In this document: one piece after another, positions 9,601 through 18,212 of the stretch
Layout: each line of letters starts with the position of its first letter
How positions within the stretch are numbered: the first letter of the stretch is position 1
NCBI GenBank assembly: GCA_000403335.2
Contig: KE159629.1
Span: forward strand, 62,001 to 126,000
Direction: 5' to 3'
From: Lachnospiraceae bacterium MD335
GTDB taxonomy: Bacteria > Bacillota > Clostridia > Lachnospirales > Lachnospiraceae
Length of the DNA: 64,000 nt
Position numbers and translations under genes: made by a program
Notes under the pieces: generated by a model
What the model saw: the letters and a program-made list of their open reading frames with translations, nothing else
What the model was told of the DNA's origin: nothing
Database searches by the model: none

Positions 9601-12600
9601 AAAGCCGTTGTCTGCCGGGTCCCACGAGGTAACAAAAGGTGATAGCATGAATTTGGTTTATGTATCCGTCGCAAACGGGGCATCAACGCAGGTGAATTAT
9701 ACGCTTTCATTTGAATATAATTACGATGATTCTCCTGATGCGAAAGCAGTACAGGTGATTGCAGGAAAATCTTATGCATCACTGTCAGAACTAATACCTG
9801 TATCGTTTAACAGAAAAGGGTACAAATTAAAAGGATTTTTTAAAGATGCATCCTGTACGGAGGAGATTACATATCCATATGTTGTAAACAATGATGCGAT
9901 TTTATATGCAAGTTGGGAGGAAAGTGACGAACCGATTGAAACGGAATATTCTTTGATTTTTAATTCGAACGGAGGTTCTCCTGTTGCAACGGTGAGTATT
10001 TCACAGTCTCAGATTTATGAGTTGAAGCAAAAGCCGACGAAGGCCGGGTATGCCTTTGCAGGTTGGTATGACGCCTTGGAGGGCGGCACATTCATTGACA
10101 AAATTGATGGTTCGAAATTAACAGGAAATTATACAGTATATGCGCATTGGAATATACTGGAGGAAGTAAAACTCAGTCTTGACTGTTCTAAGCTTGAACA
10201 AGGTGATGTTAAGACAAAAACGGACCTTAATGGCAGCGGATTTATTGCACATGCGTTGGAAGGCGGAGTAGGCGCTGCCGGAAGCGAAAATCCAAAATAT
10301 TACATGACAGTGAAAGACGGCGGTCTGTATACAAATGGTTTGCGTTTAACAGATACGGGGATAGCAGGTAATGAAGACGGGCTTTTGAAAACAATAGAGT
10401 TTAAAACAGAAGGTTCCGGTATTTTAACTGTAGAAATGGCATTATCAGGGAAACCGGCATCTGGGGGAAAATATGAGCTTGTTCTTATCAGGAAATCTTC
10501 GAGCGGTTACGAAGAGGTTGGACGGTCAGCGATTACAACAGGGACAACAAAGACTACAAAAGAATTTAATATTGATGGAGCAGGGACTTATTATTTATAT
10601 GCTGAGGGTGATAAAGGTGTTGTATACTATAGCATGAAGGTAACGGAGTTGCTTTATACGATCCTTTATCAGACAGGAAACGGAACTGCACCAGAAGATC
10701 TTACGGTGAACAGTTTTACGGCGAAGGCGGGGGAGGAGCTTACACTTCCTTCAGACTGTATTCCGGCGGCAGGGTATCTGTTTAAAGGATGGTCGGCAGA
10801 TGATGGTGCGACAATATTAAAGGATATTTATAAAGTTACTGCAGATGATGCAACGGGCGGAACCATTATCATTACGGCACTTTATGAGGCAGAACAATTT
10901 ACGGTGAAATATGATGCGAACGGCGGAACGCTTCCAGCGGGAACACAGGAAACCGTTGTGGTATCTACAGGAGAACGATTACGCCTTGAAGATTGTACTG
11001 CACCCGCAGGTCAGAAATTTATCGGGTGGTCATTAGGACATTCGGGTGAACTTGTGAAGTCTCCCTATGTTGTCAATCCGGCGGATGCGGGGGCAGATAA
11101 GACAATTCACTTAAAGGCAGTATATGTCGCAGAGGGAGAAGAACTCATATATTGTACGGTAATTTTAGATACGGACGGAGGCACACTTGTTAACGGCGGG
11201 GGAAGAGAGCGGCTTGTCGTAAAGGGAACCGCATTTGATCCCAGCGACTGTCAAAAGTCAGGATATGTATTTAAAGGGTGGATGTTAAACGGAAAAACAG
11301 TTCAATTTCCGTATAAAGTTATGGAGGATGTGACATTCCGGGCAAGGTACGGTTTGGCTGGTGATTCAAATGACAATGAGCCGCGTGAAGGCATTGCAAT
11401 CGTCGGTTTGGAGGACTCCTATGATTATACGGGCGTAAAAATTGTTCCCAATATTGGCGTAGTTGATTATAATGTTGACGGCGGCAGATTGTTAGCGCCG
11501 GGCGTTGATTATACGGTTCAGTATAAAAATAATGTAAAGGCAGGTGCCACGGCAACCATTACGGTGACCGGAAAAGGAAACTATGAGGGTAAGGACACGC
11601 AAAGAACCTTTACAATCAAAGAAGTAACAACAGTTACAAAGGATTTGATGGAGCTTAAAGGTGCAAAACTGAGTAAAATTGATCCGCAGTTTTATACAGG
11701 AGAAGAGCAGCGTCCCGGTTTTACACTTACACTAGGGAACGGAATTCCGGTACCGTACACCTATAATGAGGAAAGTGGATTATATGAAGCCGGCGGAAAG
11801 GCAATTGCAGCAAATGTGGCATTGTCCAACAACATCAACAAGGGTACGGCAACAATTTTAATAACCGGTGCAAAAGATGCTAAAAATAAGTTGACACGGG
11901 TAAAGGGTACCTTTAAAATTATGCCGATTGATTTACAGGCAAATGCAAGTAAGGTTGCGGTAAAGGCAGCTCCTGGTATATATGCCGTAAAAGGTGCGGT
12001 TCCGGCATCTATAACCGTTTCATATGATGGTAAGCCGCTTAAAAATGGTACGGATTATACCGTGAAATATTCTGCAAATAAAAAGGCAGGAGAAAAAGGC
12101 AAAATTGTCATTACAGGCAGGGGAAATTATGCTAAGAAATACGATAGCGCGGAGTATGACATTCAACCGCTTTCTATGGAAGAGATTAAAATTGAGGCAG
12201 TCAATGCATATGAGGGAATCAAGGCTGGCAAGGTAACTGCGGTGATAACCGATAAAAACGGAAATTCGTTGAAGACGTCACAGTATGAGCTTTTTGTATA
12301 TAAGGGCGGGATGCAATGCAATCCGACAGATGTATTGAGCAAGGGTGATGTGATTCAGGTACAAGCGGTGGCAAAAGATTCCCAAAATCTTACAGGACAG
12401 ACATCAAAGGAAGAATTTACGGTAGGCAGTAATATTGCCAAGGCAAAGGTTGTGCTCAATAAGGGAGCAAACGGAAAGACCATTGTAAAGACTTATACAG
12501 GAGAAGCGGTTACGCTTGAGGGAGCGGACCTGACAGTGACAATTAGGGAGAATGGTCAGACCAAGATGCTTATAATGGGAACGGATTATGAAATTCCATT

Positions 12601-12787
12601 GTCATCGTATGCAAATAATATCAATAAAGGAACAGCTACGGCGGTAATAAGAGGAATCGGCTCTTACAGCGGAACAAAGACTGTGAAATTTAAAATAACC
12701 GGAAAACCAATGAAAGTGAAAGAAGCTGTTACATGGGACGATATTTCTGACAGCATTCGCAGCTTTATGAGTGGTTTGTTCCATTAA
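6614..12787 (+). CDS. Very large secreted pectate lyase (PL1-like) with InlB-type repeats
   Basis: 2,057 residues. A Sec signal peptide (KKLMAFLLSMAMLVTSVP, cleaved near VYAAE) is followed by an extremely Glu/Ser-rich stretch to about residue 165. A parallel beta-helix domain lies near 300-690, with VIDGWGFHYIAQ, VRNLTFINTPEDAIG, GSVDFKRGQYFTCSYNYFD, SYHHNYWYMCKARGPLTR and VHLYNNVF; these match polysaccharide lyase family 1, which splits homogalacturonan by beta-elimination. Then come a Cys-containing HKW region, a beta-sandwich-like domain, at least four Listeria/Bacteroides-type repeats (GYAFAGWYD, YLFKGWSAD, KFIGWSLG, YVFKGWMLNG), and three C-terminal Ig-like modules (VDYTVQYKNN; GKGNYEGK). 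No LPxTG anchor is seen, so how it stays on the cell, if it does, is unknown. RBS GAAAGGA precedes the ATG. Confidence 0.88.
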   Translation: MKKPNNANKKLMAFLLSMAMLVTSVPQSMQVYAAEPVETAAAAETEEVAEGVDTESDFENDSAEGESALESLAAETQESVSDSRETEEDSIRSEEAKEETTAHDNSESASENSSDEVLTEEEVSAAESSFEEQSYVEESSEEMGSETEEETDEEALKTAARKASTARASAFSNVGGWNESIYAEIAGIEDTDVTQVRYSGAMDGALSETDLNYLVRKSGSGVRIDIPGLKAGTYTLTVTVGQESVLTKNGITVYAYDRSGFAHFKYNDGVGAYKDDGTLKNNAVVLYVTDKNKNDVELKVGNITVKGIGNILNSVGQASAGGLTSNGGKANSNQGIIKELAKAKKPLVVRFIGTVSDSGLYEQKQFNASSASLIEGLTVYNSADNGGTKGDNGHMARIQSGKDITLEGIGYDAVIDGWGFHYIAQSSDPDLGKSFEVRNLTFINTPEDAIGMEGQQASKNTSSDITASVERCWIHNNEFYCPHIESPAQSDKSEGDGSVDFKRGQYFTCSYNYFDSCHKTNLVGSADYSLQFNLSYHHNYWYMCKARGPLTRNANVHLYNNVFDMQTDYAMNTRANAYIFSEYNLFYACKSPQAVEGGAIKSYNDSITSIVQNKGALGTVVESKSDYVPNNCQFQARGIKYDKFDMDSSQSYIPDNQYQLQTDFADIRKVIVSQTGVQEQSPKRAESVSKSEYSVIDRMAGGKVNQFDSLPQTLAPGKISKTVYAFEVGAAFDLEVEYEDAAKAGVLVNEEGENLLEGNGSAIDLPAGRYMIQAISFQPGDPAQNTIAVFKEISVSNLKISQHDPNAHYHKWTLDSSKSIQATCTQEGKNVYTCKGSGDCNENGLKEETVSALGHKYIWIIDKPATAQEAGLKHQECTRCHDKTSLDTEIPVGGDNSSGGSTGGSTVAGDYELYFEGKKPNGDTDFFKVNGSYTDKGSATVNGTSYSGALKMESKTSLSFSCNDDAALFMVFDASGKRVKVDGTIYTTDANGTITVKPLSAGSHEVTKGDSMNLVYVSVANGASTQVNYTLSFEYNYDDSPDAKAVQVIAGKSYASLSELIPVSFNRKGYKLKGFFKDASCTEEITYPYVVNNDAILYASWEESDEPIETEYSLIFNSNGGSPVATVSISQSQIYELKQKPTKAGYAFAGWYDALEGGTFIDKIDGSKLTGNYTVYAHWNILEEVKLSLDCSKLEQGDVKTKTDLNGSGFIAHALEGGVGAAGSENPKYYMTVKDGGLYTNGLRLTDTGIAGNEDGLLKTIEFKTEGSGILTVEMALSGKPASGGKYELVLIRKSSSGYEEVGRSAITTGTTKTTKEFNIDGAGTYYLYAEGDKGVVYYSMKVTELLYTILYQTGNGTAPEDLTVNSFTAKAGEELTLPSDCIPAAGYLFKGWSADDGATILKDIYKVTADDATGGTIIITALYEAEQFTVKYDANGGTLPAGTQETVVVSTGERLRLEDCTAPAGQKFIGWSLGHSGELVKSPYVVNPADAGADKTIHLKAVYVAEGEELIYCTVILDTDGGTLVNGGGRERLVVKGTAFDPSDCQKSGYVFKGWMLNGKTVQFPYKVMEDVTFRARYGLAGDSNDNEPREGIAIVGLEDSYDYTGVKIVPNIGVVDYNVDGGRLLAPGVDYTVQYKNNVKAGATATITVTGKGNYEGKDTQRTFTIKEVTTVTKDLMELKGAKLSKIDPQFYTGEEQRPGFTLTLGNGIPVPYTYNEESGLYEAGGKAIAANVALSNNINKGTATILITGAKDAKNKLTRVKGTFKIMPIDLQANASKVAVKAAPGIYAVKGAVPASITVSYDGKPLKNGTDYTVKYSANKKAGEKGKIVITGRGNYAKKYDSAEYDIQPLSMEEIKIEAVNAYEGIKAGKVTAVITDKNGNSLKTSQYELFVYKGGMQCNPTDVLSKGDVIQVQAVAKDSQNLTGQTSKEEFTVGSNIAKAKVVLNKGANGKTIVKTYTGEAVTLEGADLTVTIRENGQTKMLIMGTDYEIPLSSYANNINKGTATAVIRGIGSYSGTKTVKFKITGKPMKVKEAVTWDDISDSIRSFMSGLFH

Positions 12788-12826
12788 GAATAGGGAATTG
12801 AATGATGAGAGGCTGAAATTTTACAG

Positions 12827-13270
12827 ATGCTTTGGGAAAGGCAGGAACAGGCTATGGCAGGAAACGGTACGGTAATGTACTATTTACAGGACGACAATAA
12901 GAGAATCCAAATAGAGGTACTCTGTATGGGAATGTCCTTACAGGCAAAACAGCTTAAAATGTCAGACTTGAACACACAGGTGGGGGTTCTTGCGGGAATC
13001 AGGGGCATAAAGCCGCTGGAGATGCAGAACGAGGAAAAAGCGCCTGCAATATTTTGCATGCCGGAGGTCCTTATTTTTGCCGGCGTTTCCAATAAAACAC
13101 TGGATGAATTTTTGGCTTCTTACAAGCGTATCGGGCTTGCACCGATTAAACTGAAAGCAACGGCAACGCCGAAAAATGTGGAGTGGACGCTGTATCATTT
13201 GGTCAGGGAGCTGGCAGAAGAATGCAGGCAGATTGAAGCGGCTGCAGCACGAAAAAATTCTAATAAATAA
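12827..13270 (+). CDS. DUF3783 domain protein
   Basis: Up to 147 residues. The C-terminal half has the DUF3783 pattern: MPEVLIFAGVSNKTLDEFLA, then IGLAPIKLKATATPKNVEW and a final helix. The function of this family is not established; it is common in clostridia. An alternative ATG at 12854 has AGGA eight bases upstream and may be the true start, giving 138 residues. The next gene starts 24 bases downstream of its stop in the same direction. Confidence 0.75.
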   Translation: MLWERQEQAMAGNGTVMYYLQDDNKRIQIEVLCMGMSLQAKQLKMSDLNTQVGVLAGIRGIKPLEMQNEEKAPAIFCMPEVLIFAGVSNKTLDEFLASYKRIGLAPIKLKATATPKNVEWTLYHLVRELAEECRQIEAAAARKNSNK

Positions 13271-13294
13271 ACAGTAACGGAAATGAGGTTCAGG

Positions 13295-13852
13295 ATGTAT
13301 ATTGATAATTTCAAACATGATGACAACTGGCAGGACATCAAGGACTCCGCCATGAATACGGTTGGAAAAACTACCGGGAAATATCCTGATTCAGAATGGA
13401 AACGAAAGCTGATTTTGTCTGAACATTCTCCTATCAGGCGCATGAAATTTTATTGGCGTTGGAAAGATTTAAAATCATGGGTGAGCGTCCATATGGTACG
13501 ACATAAAATTGGCATTGAGCACTGGGTTTCGACTCAGAGAAGTGACCGAACCGGAATTAGCCGTGACGAACTTCCGCAGGGAGCGCTTGTCAGCCATGCA
13601 TGTGAGGCGGACGCGCAGGCGTTGATTAATATCAGCAGAAAACGTCTCTGTTCCTGTGCCAGCAGGGAGACAAGGGAGGCGTGGCAGCTTGTTAAGGAGG
13701 AAATCGAAAAAACAGAGCCGGAACTTGCAAGCTGTATGGTGAAGGAATGTATTTACCGCGGCTTTTGTCCGGAGATGTTTTCCTGCGGATATTATAAGAC
13801 GGAAGCGTTTGAACAGGAGCTTGCTGAGTACCGGAAAGGGATTAATGATTAG
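13295..13852 (+). CDS. ThyX-like (FAD-dependent thymidylate synthase family) protein
   Basis: About 185 residues. It contains SEHSPIRRMKFYWRWKDLKS followed by VHMVRHKIGIEHWVSTQRSD, which parallels the ThyX signature RHRxxSxNxxSxR used to bind dUMP and FAD. ThyX makes dTMP with methylene-tetrahydrofolate and FADH2. The motif here is relaxed (RHK...STQRSDR), and the protein has a cysteine-rich C-terminal half (CSCASRE; CMVKECIYRGFCPEMFSCGYY) that ordinary ThyX lacks. Canonical activity is therefore not certain. I prefer the ATG at 13295 with GAGG seven bases upstream over the ATG at 13283. Confidence 0.65.
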   Translation: MYIDNFKHDDNWQDIKDSAMNTVGKTTGKYPDSEWKRKLILSEHSPIRRMKFYWRWKDLKSWVSVHMVRHKIGIEHWVSTQRSDRTGISRDELPQGALVSHACEADAQALINISRKRLCSCASRETREAWQLVKEEIEKTEPELASCMVKECIYRGFCPEMFSCGYYKTEAFEQELAEYRKGIND

Positions 13853-13866
13853 GGAGGAGGTTTTTG

Positions 13867-14085
13867 GTGGAGCAGTATTATTGTGATTATCCCAATGATT
13901 TCAGACGCATCGAGATTGGATATGCAACTGTCAAAAAGTATGAAGGAATAAATCTTTTGTGGCTTGTTCCGTTAAGGGACAGTGAATATGAATGGATTAA
14001 GGAACACAGCAGTGAGGAGGCGCTTGAACGGTGCAAAAAGGCGCACAGGGAGCTGATTGTGTTTGATGGGGAAGGGGTTTTATAA
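13867..14085 (+). CDS. Small protein of unknown function
   Basis: 72 residues, starting at GTG 13867 with AGGAGG at 13855-13860 six bases upstream; the in-frame TTG at 13864 is too close to that site. The product is acidic with aromatic residues (YYCDYPNDFRRIEIGYATVKKY) and ends in ELIVFDGEGVL. It follows the ThyX-like gene after 14 bases, so the two are probably one transcript. No family recognised. Confidence 0.7.
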   Translation: MEQYYCDYPNDFRRIEIGYATVKKYEGINLLWLVPLRDSEYEWIKEHSSEEALERCKKAHRELIVFDGEGVL

Positions 14086-14131
14086 TTCATAACAATTAAA
14101 ATATATCAATATAAATGATTAATTTTAATCC

Positions 14132-14160
14132 TTTTCAAACATCTAAAGGAATGGTATGAT
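14132..14160 (+). promoter_or_regulatory. Promoter for the leucine T-box operon
   Basis: TTTTCA at 14132-14137 and TATGAT at 14155-14160 with a 17-base spacer, just upstream of the T-box leader and in an AT-rich gap after the previous stop. Confidence 0.6.
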
Positions 14161-14167
14161 AAAACAG

Positions 14168-14470
14168 AACTGAAGAGATAATGGCTGTGAAGAGAAGCAG
14201 TAGCTGCACAGAGCGTTTCAGAGAGCTGTCGTTTGGTGCGAGACAGTACGGGAACTGCGGTGAACTCGTCTTGGAGCTTTGTGCCTGAACCGGTATGAAA
14301 CTGTATCAGTAGGGCGCAACGGAATATCCCTCGTTACCGGGATACGGCATGTTTGTGCCAAAAAGGGTATGCTGTGGGAAACGGTATAAAGTAAAGTGGT
14401 ACCGCGGAAGAAATTTGATGTCTTTCGTCTTTACAACGGGAAGTTGTAGGACGAAAGATTTTTTATCTTG
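14168..14470 (+). promoter_or_regulatory. T-box riboswitch, leucine type, leader of the leuA operon
   Basis: The invariant T-box AAGTGGTACCGCGG lies at 14394-14407 and is followed by an intrinsic terminator. Upstream, the Stem I region shows the usual GNUG-type and AG-rich elements and a specifier loop reading GAACTCGTCTTGGAG at about 14262-14276, in which CTC is a leucine codon. Uncharged tRNA-Leu should pair with CTC and with the T-box bulge to form the antiterminator, so the operon is switched on when leucine is short. Leucine specificity is consistent with the downstream 2-isopropylmalate synthase. The first gene after the leader is not leuA but a DUF5713 gene. Confidence 0.92.
14421..14466 (+). 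terminator. T-box controlled intrinsic terminator
   Basis: A long stem (TCTTTCGTC.. pairing with ..GACGAAAGA) around a GGGAAG loop is followed by six T. It directly follows the T-box sequence, as expected for the leader's expression platform. Confidence 0.9.
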
Positions 14471-14535
14471 TGAGACAAATTAGAGAACAATGTTGACACT
14501 TGACGAAAAGGAGCGTATTTTAAGGAGGATGAAAC

Positions 14536-14862
14536 ATGAAGAAGTTTGATGCAGGGTATGAATTTTTAAAGGAGATGTACAGTGACGATTACTTTCCCGA
14601 TTTTTTGGTAGACAAAGTTAAGGCAGAGTTGGAAAATGTGATTGCTTTTTTGGAAACAGGTGTTACGGACGTGGAACAGATTCAGGAGAAGTTTGACGCA
14701 ATGACGATTGCAGTCAATGACCTGCAGGAGGAATTTGAGGAGAACGACAGTGAAATTGAAACGGTGGCAAGGGACAGTATTGCGGCAGATGTGATTGAAA
14801 TTTTAAATTGGTTTGATATTGACATTGATGTCGAGGACGCGCTTGGAGAGCGGGACTGGTAG
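14536..14862 (+). CDS. DUF5713-like small protein, first gene of the leucine T-box operon
   Basis: 108 residues, acidic and helical. It opens with a conserved-looking FLKEMYSDDYFPDFLVDKVKAELENVIAFLE and ends in DIDIDVEDALGERDW. The pattern fits DUF5713, whose function is unknown to me. AAGGAGG sits 9 bases before the ATG. It lies between the T-box leader and leuA, so it should respond to leucine supply, although no biochemical link to leucine synthesis is visible. Confidence 0.75.
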   Translation: MKKFDAGYEFLKEMYSDDYFPDFLVDKVKAELENVIAFLETGVTDVEQIQEKFDAMTIAVNDLQEEFEENDSEIETVARDSIAADVIEILNWFDIDIDVEDALGERDW

Positions 14863-14902
14863 TGTCTCGGAATAAAAACAGATAATATTGGAGGATAATA
14901 AC

Positions 14903-16900
14903 ATGAAAAATGCAGCAAAATACGAAAAGACATATTTTTTACCGCCTGTCTGTACATATGACTGGGTGAAGAAGGATGCGATTACAAAACCGCCTATTTG
15001 GTGTTCGGTGGATTTGCGCGATGGCAATCAGGCGTTGATTGAGCCGATGAGCCTTGAGGAAAAGCTGGAGTTTTTTACACTTTTGGTAGACATTGGATTT
15101 AAGGAAATCGAGGTCGGGTTTCCGGCGGCTTCGGAAACGGAGTACGAGTTTATGCGTGCTTTAATTGAGCGCAATATGATACCTGACGACGTGACGGTTC
15201 AGGTACTCACGCAGGCAAGGGAGCATATTATCAAAAAGACATTTGAGGCGGTTAAGGGGGCGCCGCATGCCGTTGTCCACCTTTATAACTCGACATCTGT
15301 AGCACAGCGTGAACAGGTGTTCAAAAAGAGCAAGGAGGAAATCAAACAGATTGCGGTTGAAGGTGCAAAGCTGTTAAAACAGCTTGCCGACGAGACGGAG
15401 GGCAGTTTTTCGTTTGAGTACAGTCCGGAAAGCTTCCACGGAACAGAGGTTGAGTATGCCGTGGAGGTTTGCAGCGCTGTGCTTGACGTTTGGCAGCCGA
15501 CCGCTGAAAATAAAGCGATTATCAATATTCCGACGACGGTTGAGAATGCCATGCCGCATGTGTTTGCCACACAGTTGGAGTACATTCACAAAAACATAAA
15601 ATACAGGGACGCCGTTACGCTTTCCGTTCATCCGCACAATGACAGAGGGTGCGGCGTGAGTACGGCGGAGTTGGCGGTTCTTGCGGGTGCGGACCGTATC
15701 GAGGGGACATTGTTTGGAAACGGCGAGCGCACGGGCAATGTGGATATTGTCACGCTTGCGATGAATATGTTTTCGCATGGTGTAGATCCGAAACTGGATT
15801 TTTCGAATATGACCAAAATCCGGGAAAAGTATGAGCGGTTCACGCGGATGCACGTACATGAGCGTCAGCCGTATGCGGGCGATTTGGTGTTTACGGCATT
15901 TTCCGGTTCGCATCAGGATGCGATTGCAAAGGGAATGCAGTGGCGTGAGGATCAAAACAGCGAAAAATGGTTTGTGCCGTATCTGCCGATTGACCCCAAG
16001 GACGTGGGCAGAAATTACGAGGCGGATGTCATCCGTATCAACAGCCAGTCGGGTAAGGGCGGTGTCAACTACATCTTAAAACAGAACTTCGGCATATCGC
16101 TTCCTGAGGCGATGCGCGAGGAGGTCGGCTATTTGGTAAAGGATGTGTCGGACAACGAGCACAAGGAGCTTTCACCGCAGTGGGTGTATGATATTTTCGT
16201 GGAAAATTATGTGGACAATACGCCGTTTTTCCAAATCAACGAGTGCCACTTTAAACAGATTGACGGCATTATGGCGGAAGCAATCATTACCTGCGGCGAT
16301 AAAAAGACAACTGTTGACGCAAACGGAAACGGAAGACTTGATGCGGTGAGCAACACAATTAAGCAGTATTTCGGCGTCAGCTATCAGCTCTCAAATTATG
16401 AGGAGCATGCGCTTACAATGGGATCGTCTTCCAAGGCAATCGCGTATGTGTGCATTACGTGTAAAGGAGAAAAATACTGGGGCGCAGGAATGGATGACGA
16501 CATTATCAAGGCATCGATTCATGCCCTTTGCGTCAGTGTCAATAAGCTTCCTGAGGTGCAGAGCAATGATGCCTGTCAGGACGAGCGGATGATGGCGATT
16601 ATGAATTATATACAGGCAAATTATCAGGGAATCGCACTGAGCGACATTGCGGCGCATTTCCACCTTTCCGAGCCGTATTTGAGCAAATATATCCATGACA
16701 AGTCCGGCAAGACATTTGGGGACTTACTGATTAATATTCGTCTGAAAAAGGCAAAAACGCTGCTTAGAAACGGCAATATGACTGTGGAAAACGTGGCGAT
16801 GGCGGTGGGCTATCCGAATGTGGAGCATTTTAACCGTGTATTTAAGAAAAAAATGGGAATGACGCCGGTTCAGTACAGAAAAGGTGAAAAGCAGGCATGA
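14903..16900 (+). CDS. leuA: 2-isopropylmalate synthase with a C-terminal AraC-type DNA-binding domain
   Basis: Condenses acetyl-CoA with 2-oxoisovalerate, the first committed step of leucine synthesis. The start at ATG 14903 has GGAGG eight bases upstream; an in-frame TTG at 14888 lies before that site. The HMGL-like barrel shows [31 protein letters not shown] and the metal-binding [14 protein letters not shown] with [12 protein letters not shown] LeuA allosteric-type domain covers about residues 430-550. From residue about 557 to the end there is a complete two-helix-turn-helix AraC domain: [20 protein letters not shown] and [20 protein letters not shown] with GMTPVQYR. Ordinary LeuA ends before this, so the 665-residue length reflects a real fusion in one uninterrupted frame. 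The stop overlaps the start of alkD. Confidence 0.95.
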   Translation: MKNAAKYEKTYFLPPVCTYDWVKKDAITKPPIWCSVDLRDGNQALIEPMSLEEKLEFFTLLVDIGFKEIEVGFPAASETEYEFMRALIERNMIPDDVTVQVLTQAREHIIKKTFEAVKGAPHAVVHLYNSTSVAQREQVFKKSKEEIKQIAVEGAKLLKQLADETEGSFSFEYSPESFHGTEVEYAVEVCSAVLDVWQPTAENKAIINIPTTVENAMPHVFATQLEYIHKNIKYRDAVTLSVHPHNDRGCGVSTAELAVLAGADRIEGTLFGNGERTGNVDIVTLAMNMFSHGVDPKLDFSNMTKIREKYERFTRMHVHERQPYAGDLVFTAFSGSHQDAIAKGMQWREDQNSEKWFVPYLPIDPKDVGRNYEADVIRINSQSGKGGVNYILKQNFGISLPEAMREEVGYLVKDVSDNEHKELSPQWVYDIFVENYVDNTPFFQINECHFKQIDGIMAEAIITCGDKKTTVDANGNGRLDAVSNTIKQYFGVSYQLSNYEEHALTMGSSSKAIAYVCITCKGEKYWGAGMDDDIIKASIHALCVSVNKLPEVQSNDACQDERMMAIMNYIQANYQGIALSDIAAHFHLSEPYLSKYIHDKSGKTFGDLLINIRLKKAKTLLRNGNMTVENVAMAVGYPNVEHFNRVFKKKMGMTPVQYRKGEKQA

Positions 16901-17712
16901 GAACGGAAATAAGAGATCAAATCGCGCAGTATGCGGAGCCGGAATACCGCGACTTTTCGGCAGCGCTTGTCCCGGGAGCAAAACCGCTTTTGGGCGTGCG
17001 GCTGCCAAAGCTGCGCGCGATTGCAAAAGACATAGCAAAAGGGGATTGGCGCAGCGAAGTAGACAGTGCACAGGATGCCTGTGCGGATGTGTATTTTGAG
17101 GAAACCATGCTGCGCGGCATGATAATCGGATACGGTACGGCAAAGAAGGACACAGCGCAGGAGGAGGGCATTCGTTACCTTGCGCAGTTTGTGCCGATGA
17201 TTGACGACTGGTCGGTGTGCGACAGTTTTTGCAATTCGTTTACTTTTGCAAACAGACACCGCGATGCGGTGTGGGAAGCGATTCAGGGATATTTGTATTC
17301 GGACAAAGAGTTTGAGGTGCGGGTTGCCTTGATTTTGCTTTTGAGCCAGTATCTGAAATACGACAGGGAGAATAAAAAGCTGCCAAGAAATCGAAGCGTG
17401 AATATGGCGGCACTGGACCAAAATGAGGAAAACAGGGAGCGTTCTGCTGTGGTAAGGCATAATTTTTTCTATCTTGATAAAATTTTATCAACCTTAAACC
17501 GCCCGTTTACGCAGGGATATTATGCGCAGATGGCTGCGGCATGGCTTCTTGCGGAGGCGTTTGTGTGTTTTCCGTATGAAGTGCATGGGATGATTGCAAA
17601 GGACTGTCAGATGGACAAGTGGACGTATAATAAGGCGCTTCAAAAGGTCCGGGAATCCCTGAATCCGGATACAGAAGTAAAGGAATATATGAAAAACCTC
17701 AAAAAGTCGTGA
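16897..17712 (+). CDS. DNA alkylation repair protein, AlkD-like
   Basis: 271 residues of helical repeats. It begins [22 protein letters not shown] and continues [19 protein letters not shown], the typical AlkD opening, with later [15 protein letters not shown], which holds the conserved W-D region of this HEAT-repeat glycosylase fold. AlkD-type enzymes remove bulky or positively charged alkylated purines without base flipping. Its ATG overlaps the leuA stop by four bases (ATGA), so it is translationally coupled and should follow the leucine T-box transcript. Membership of the AlkD superfamily is clear; exact substrate is not. Confidence 0.88.
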   Translation: MRTEIRDQIAQYAEPEYRDFSAALVPGAKPLLGVRLPKLRAIAKDIAKGDWRSEVDSAQDACADVYFEETMLRGMIIGYGTAKKDTAQEEGIRYLAQFVPMIDDWSVCDSFCNSFTFANRHRDAVWEAIQGYLYSDKEFEVRVALILLLSQYLKYDRENKKLPRNRSVNMAALDQNEENRERSAVVRHNFFYLDKILSTLNRPFTQGYYAQMAAAWLLAEAFVCFPYEVHGMIAKDCQMDKWTYNKALQKVRESLNPDTEVKEYMKNLKKS

Positions 17713-17737
17713 CAAATCCGGAAAATAATGGTAGAAT
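17709..17737 (+). promoter_or_regulatory. Promoter for the following small gene
   Basis: GTGACA at 17709-17714 (overlapping the alkD stop codon) and TAGAAT at 17732-17737 with a 17-base spacer, 48 bases before the next ATG. Confidence 0.5.
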
Positions 17738-17784
17738 AATTATGTTTCGTTTAGAAGACAGCAAAAGCGTACGGGAGGACGGTC

Positions 17785-18138
17785 ATGAGCGCCTTTAAGG
17801 AAAGCCTTTATGAAAAGAAATGTTTTATCTATCAGGTTGGTGAGGACTATTATGCGATTGGAGCAAACACGTTTGCAAAGATTACGGATTCACCGGAAAC
17901 TGACAATATAGAACTTTTCCAAAATGCTTTAAAAAAAGAAAATGAGCGCCAAATTGCAAAGTATTACGAAAAAATTACACGCATCGCCAATTCCTACCGT
18001 GTGGATGCGCGTGAGCACTATAAGCTGCGTGATAAGCTTTTTGCGTTTCTCGATGATCTTCAAAAAAATGATGCACAATCCTTTCAGGCGTTGCAGGAAC
18101 AAGTATCTTTGGTTGATTCGCTTGCTGAAAAATTTTAA
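17785..18138 (+). CDS. Small helical protein of unknown function
   Basis: 117 residues, soluble. An N-terminal beta-like part (KCFIYQVGEDYYAIGANTF) is followed by two long helices with heptad character (IELFQNALKKENERQIAKYYEKI; LRDKLFAFLDDLQKNDAQSFQALQEQVSLVDSL). GGAGG lies a few bases before the ATG. It has its own promoter and is followed by tRNA-Arg. Not recognised. Confidence 0.7.
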   Translation: MSAFKESLYEKKCFIYQVGEDYYAIGANTFAKITDSPETDNIELFQNALKKENERQIAKYYEKITRIANSYRVDAREHYKLRDKLFAFLDDLQKNDAQSFQALQEQVSLVDSLAEKF

Positions 18139-18173
18139 AAAATAAAATTCCAAAAAATACTTGTCTGCTTTTA

Positions 18174-18202
18174 TAGACAAAGGAAGGTATTTGTGTTATT
18201 AT
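18174..18202 (+). promoter_or_regulatory. Promoter of tRNA-Arg
   Basis: TAGACA at 18174-18179 and TATTAT at 18197-18202 with 17 bases between, ending 10 bases before the first base of the tRNA. Confidence 0.65.
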
Positions 18203-18212
18203 TACAAAAGTT

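Noticed and set aside
13857-13866. TTG at 13864 as start of the small gene after the ThyX-like gene
   Set aside because: Only three bases from AGGAGG; the adjacent GTG at 13867 has proper spacing.
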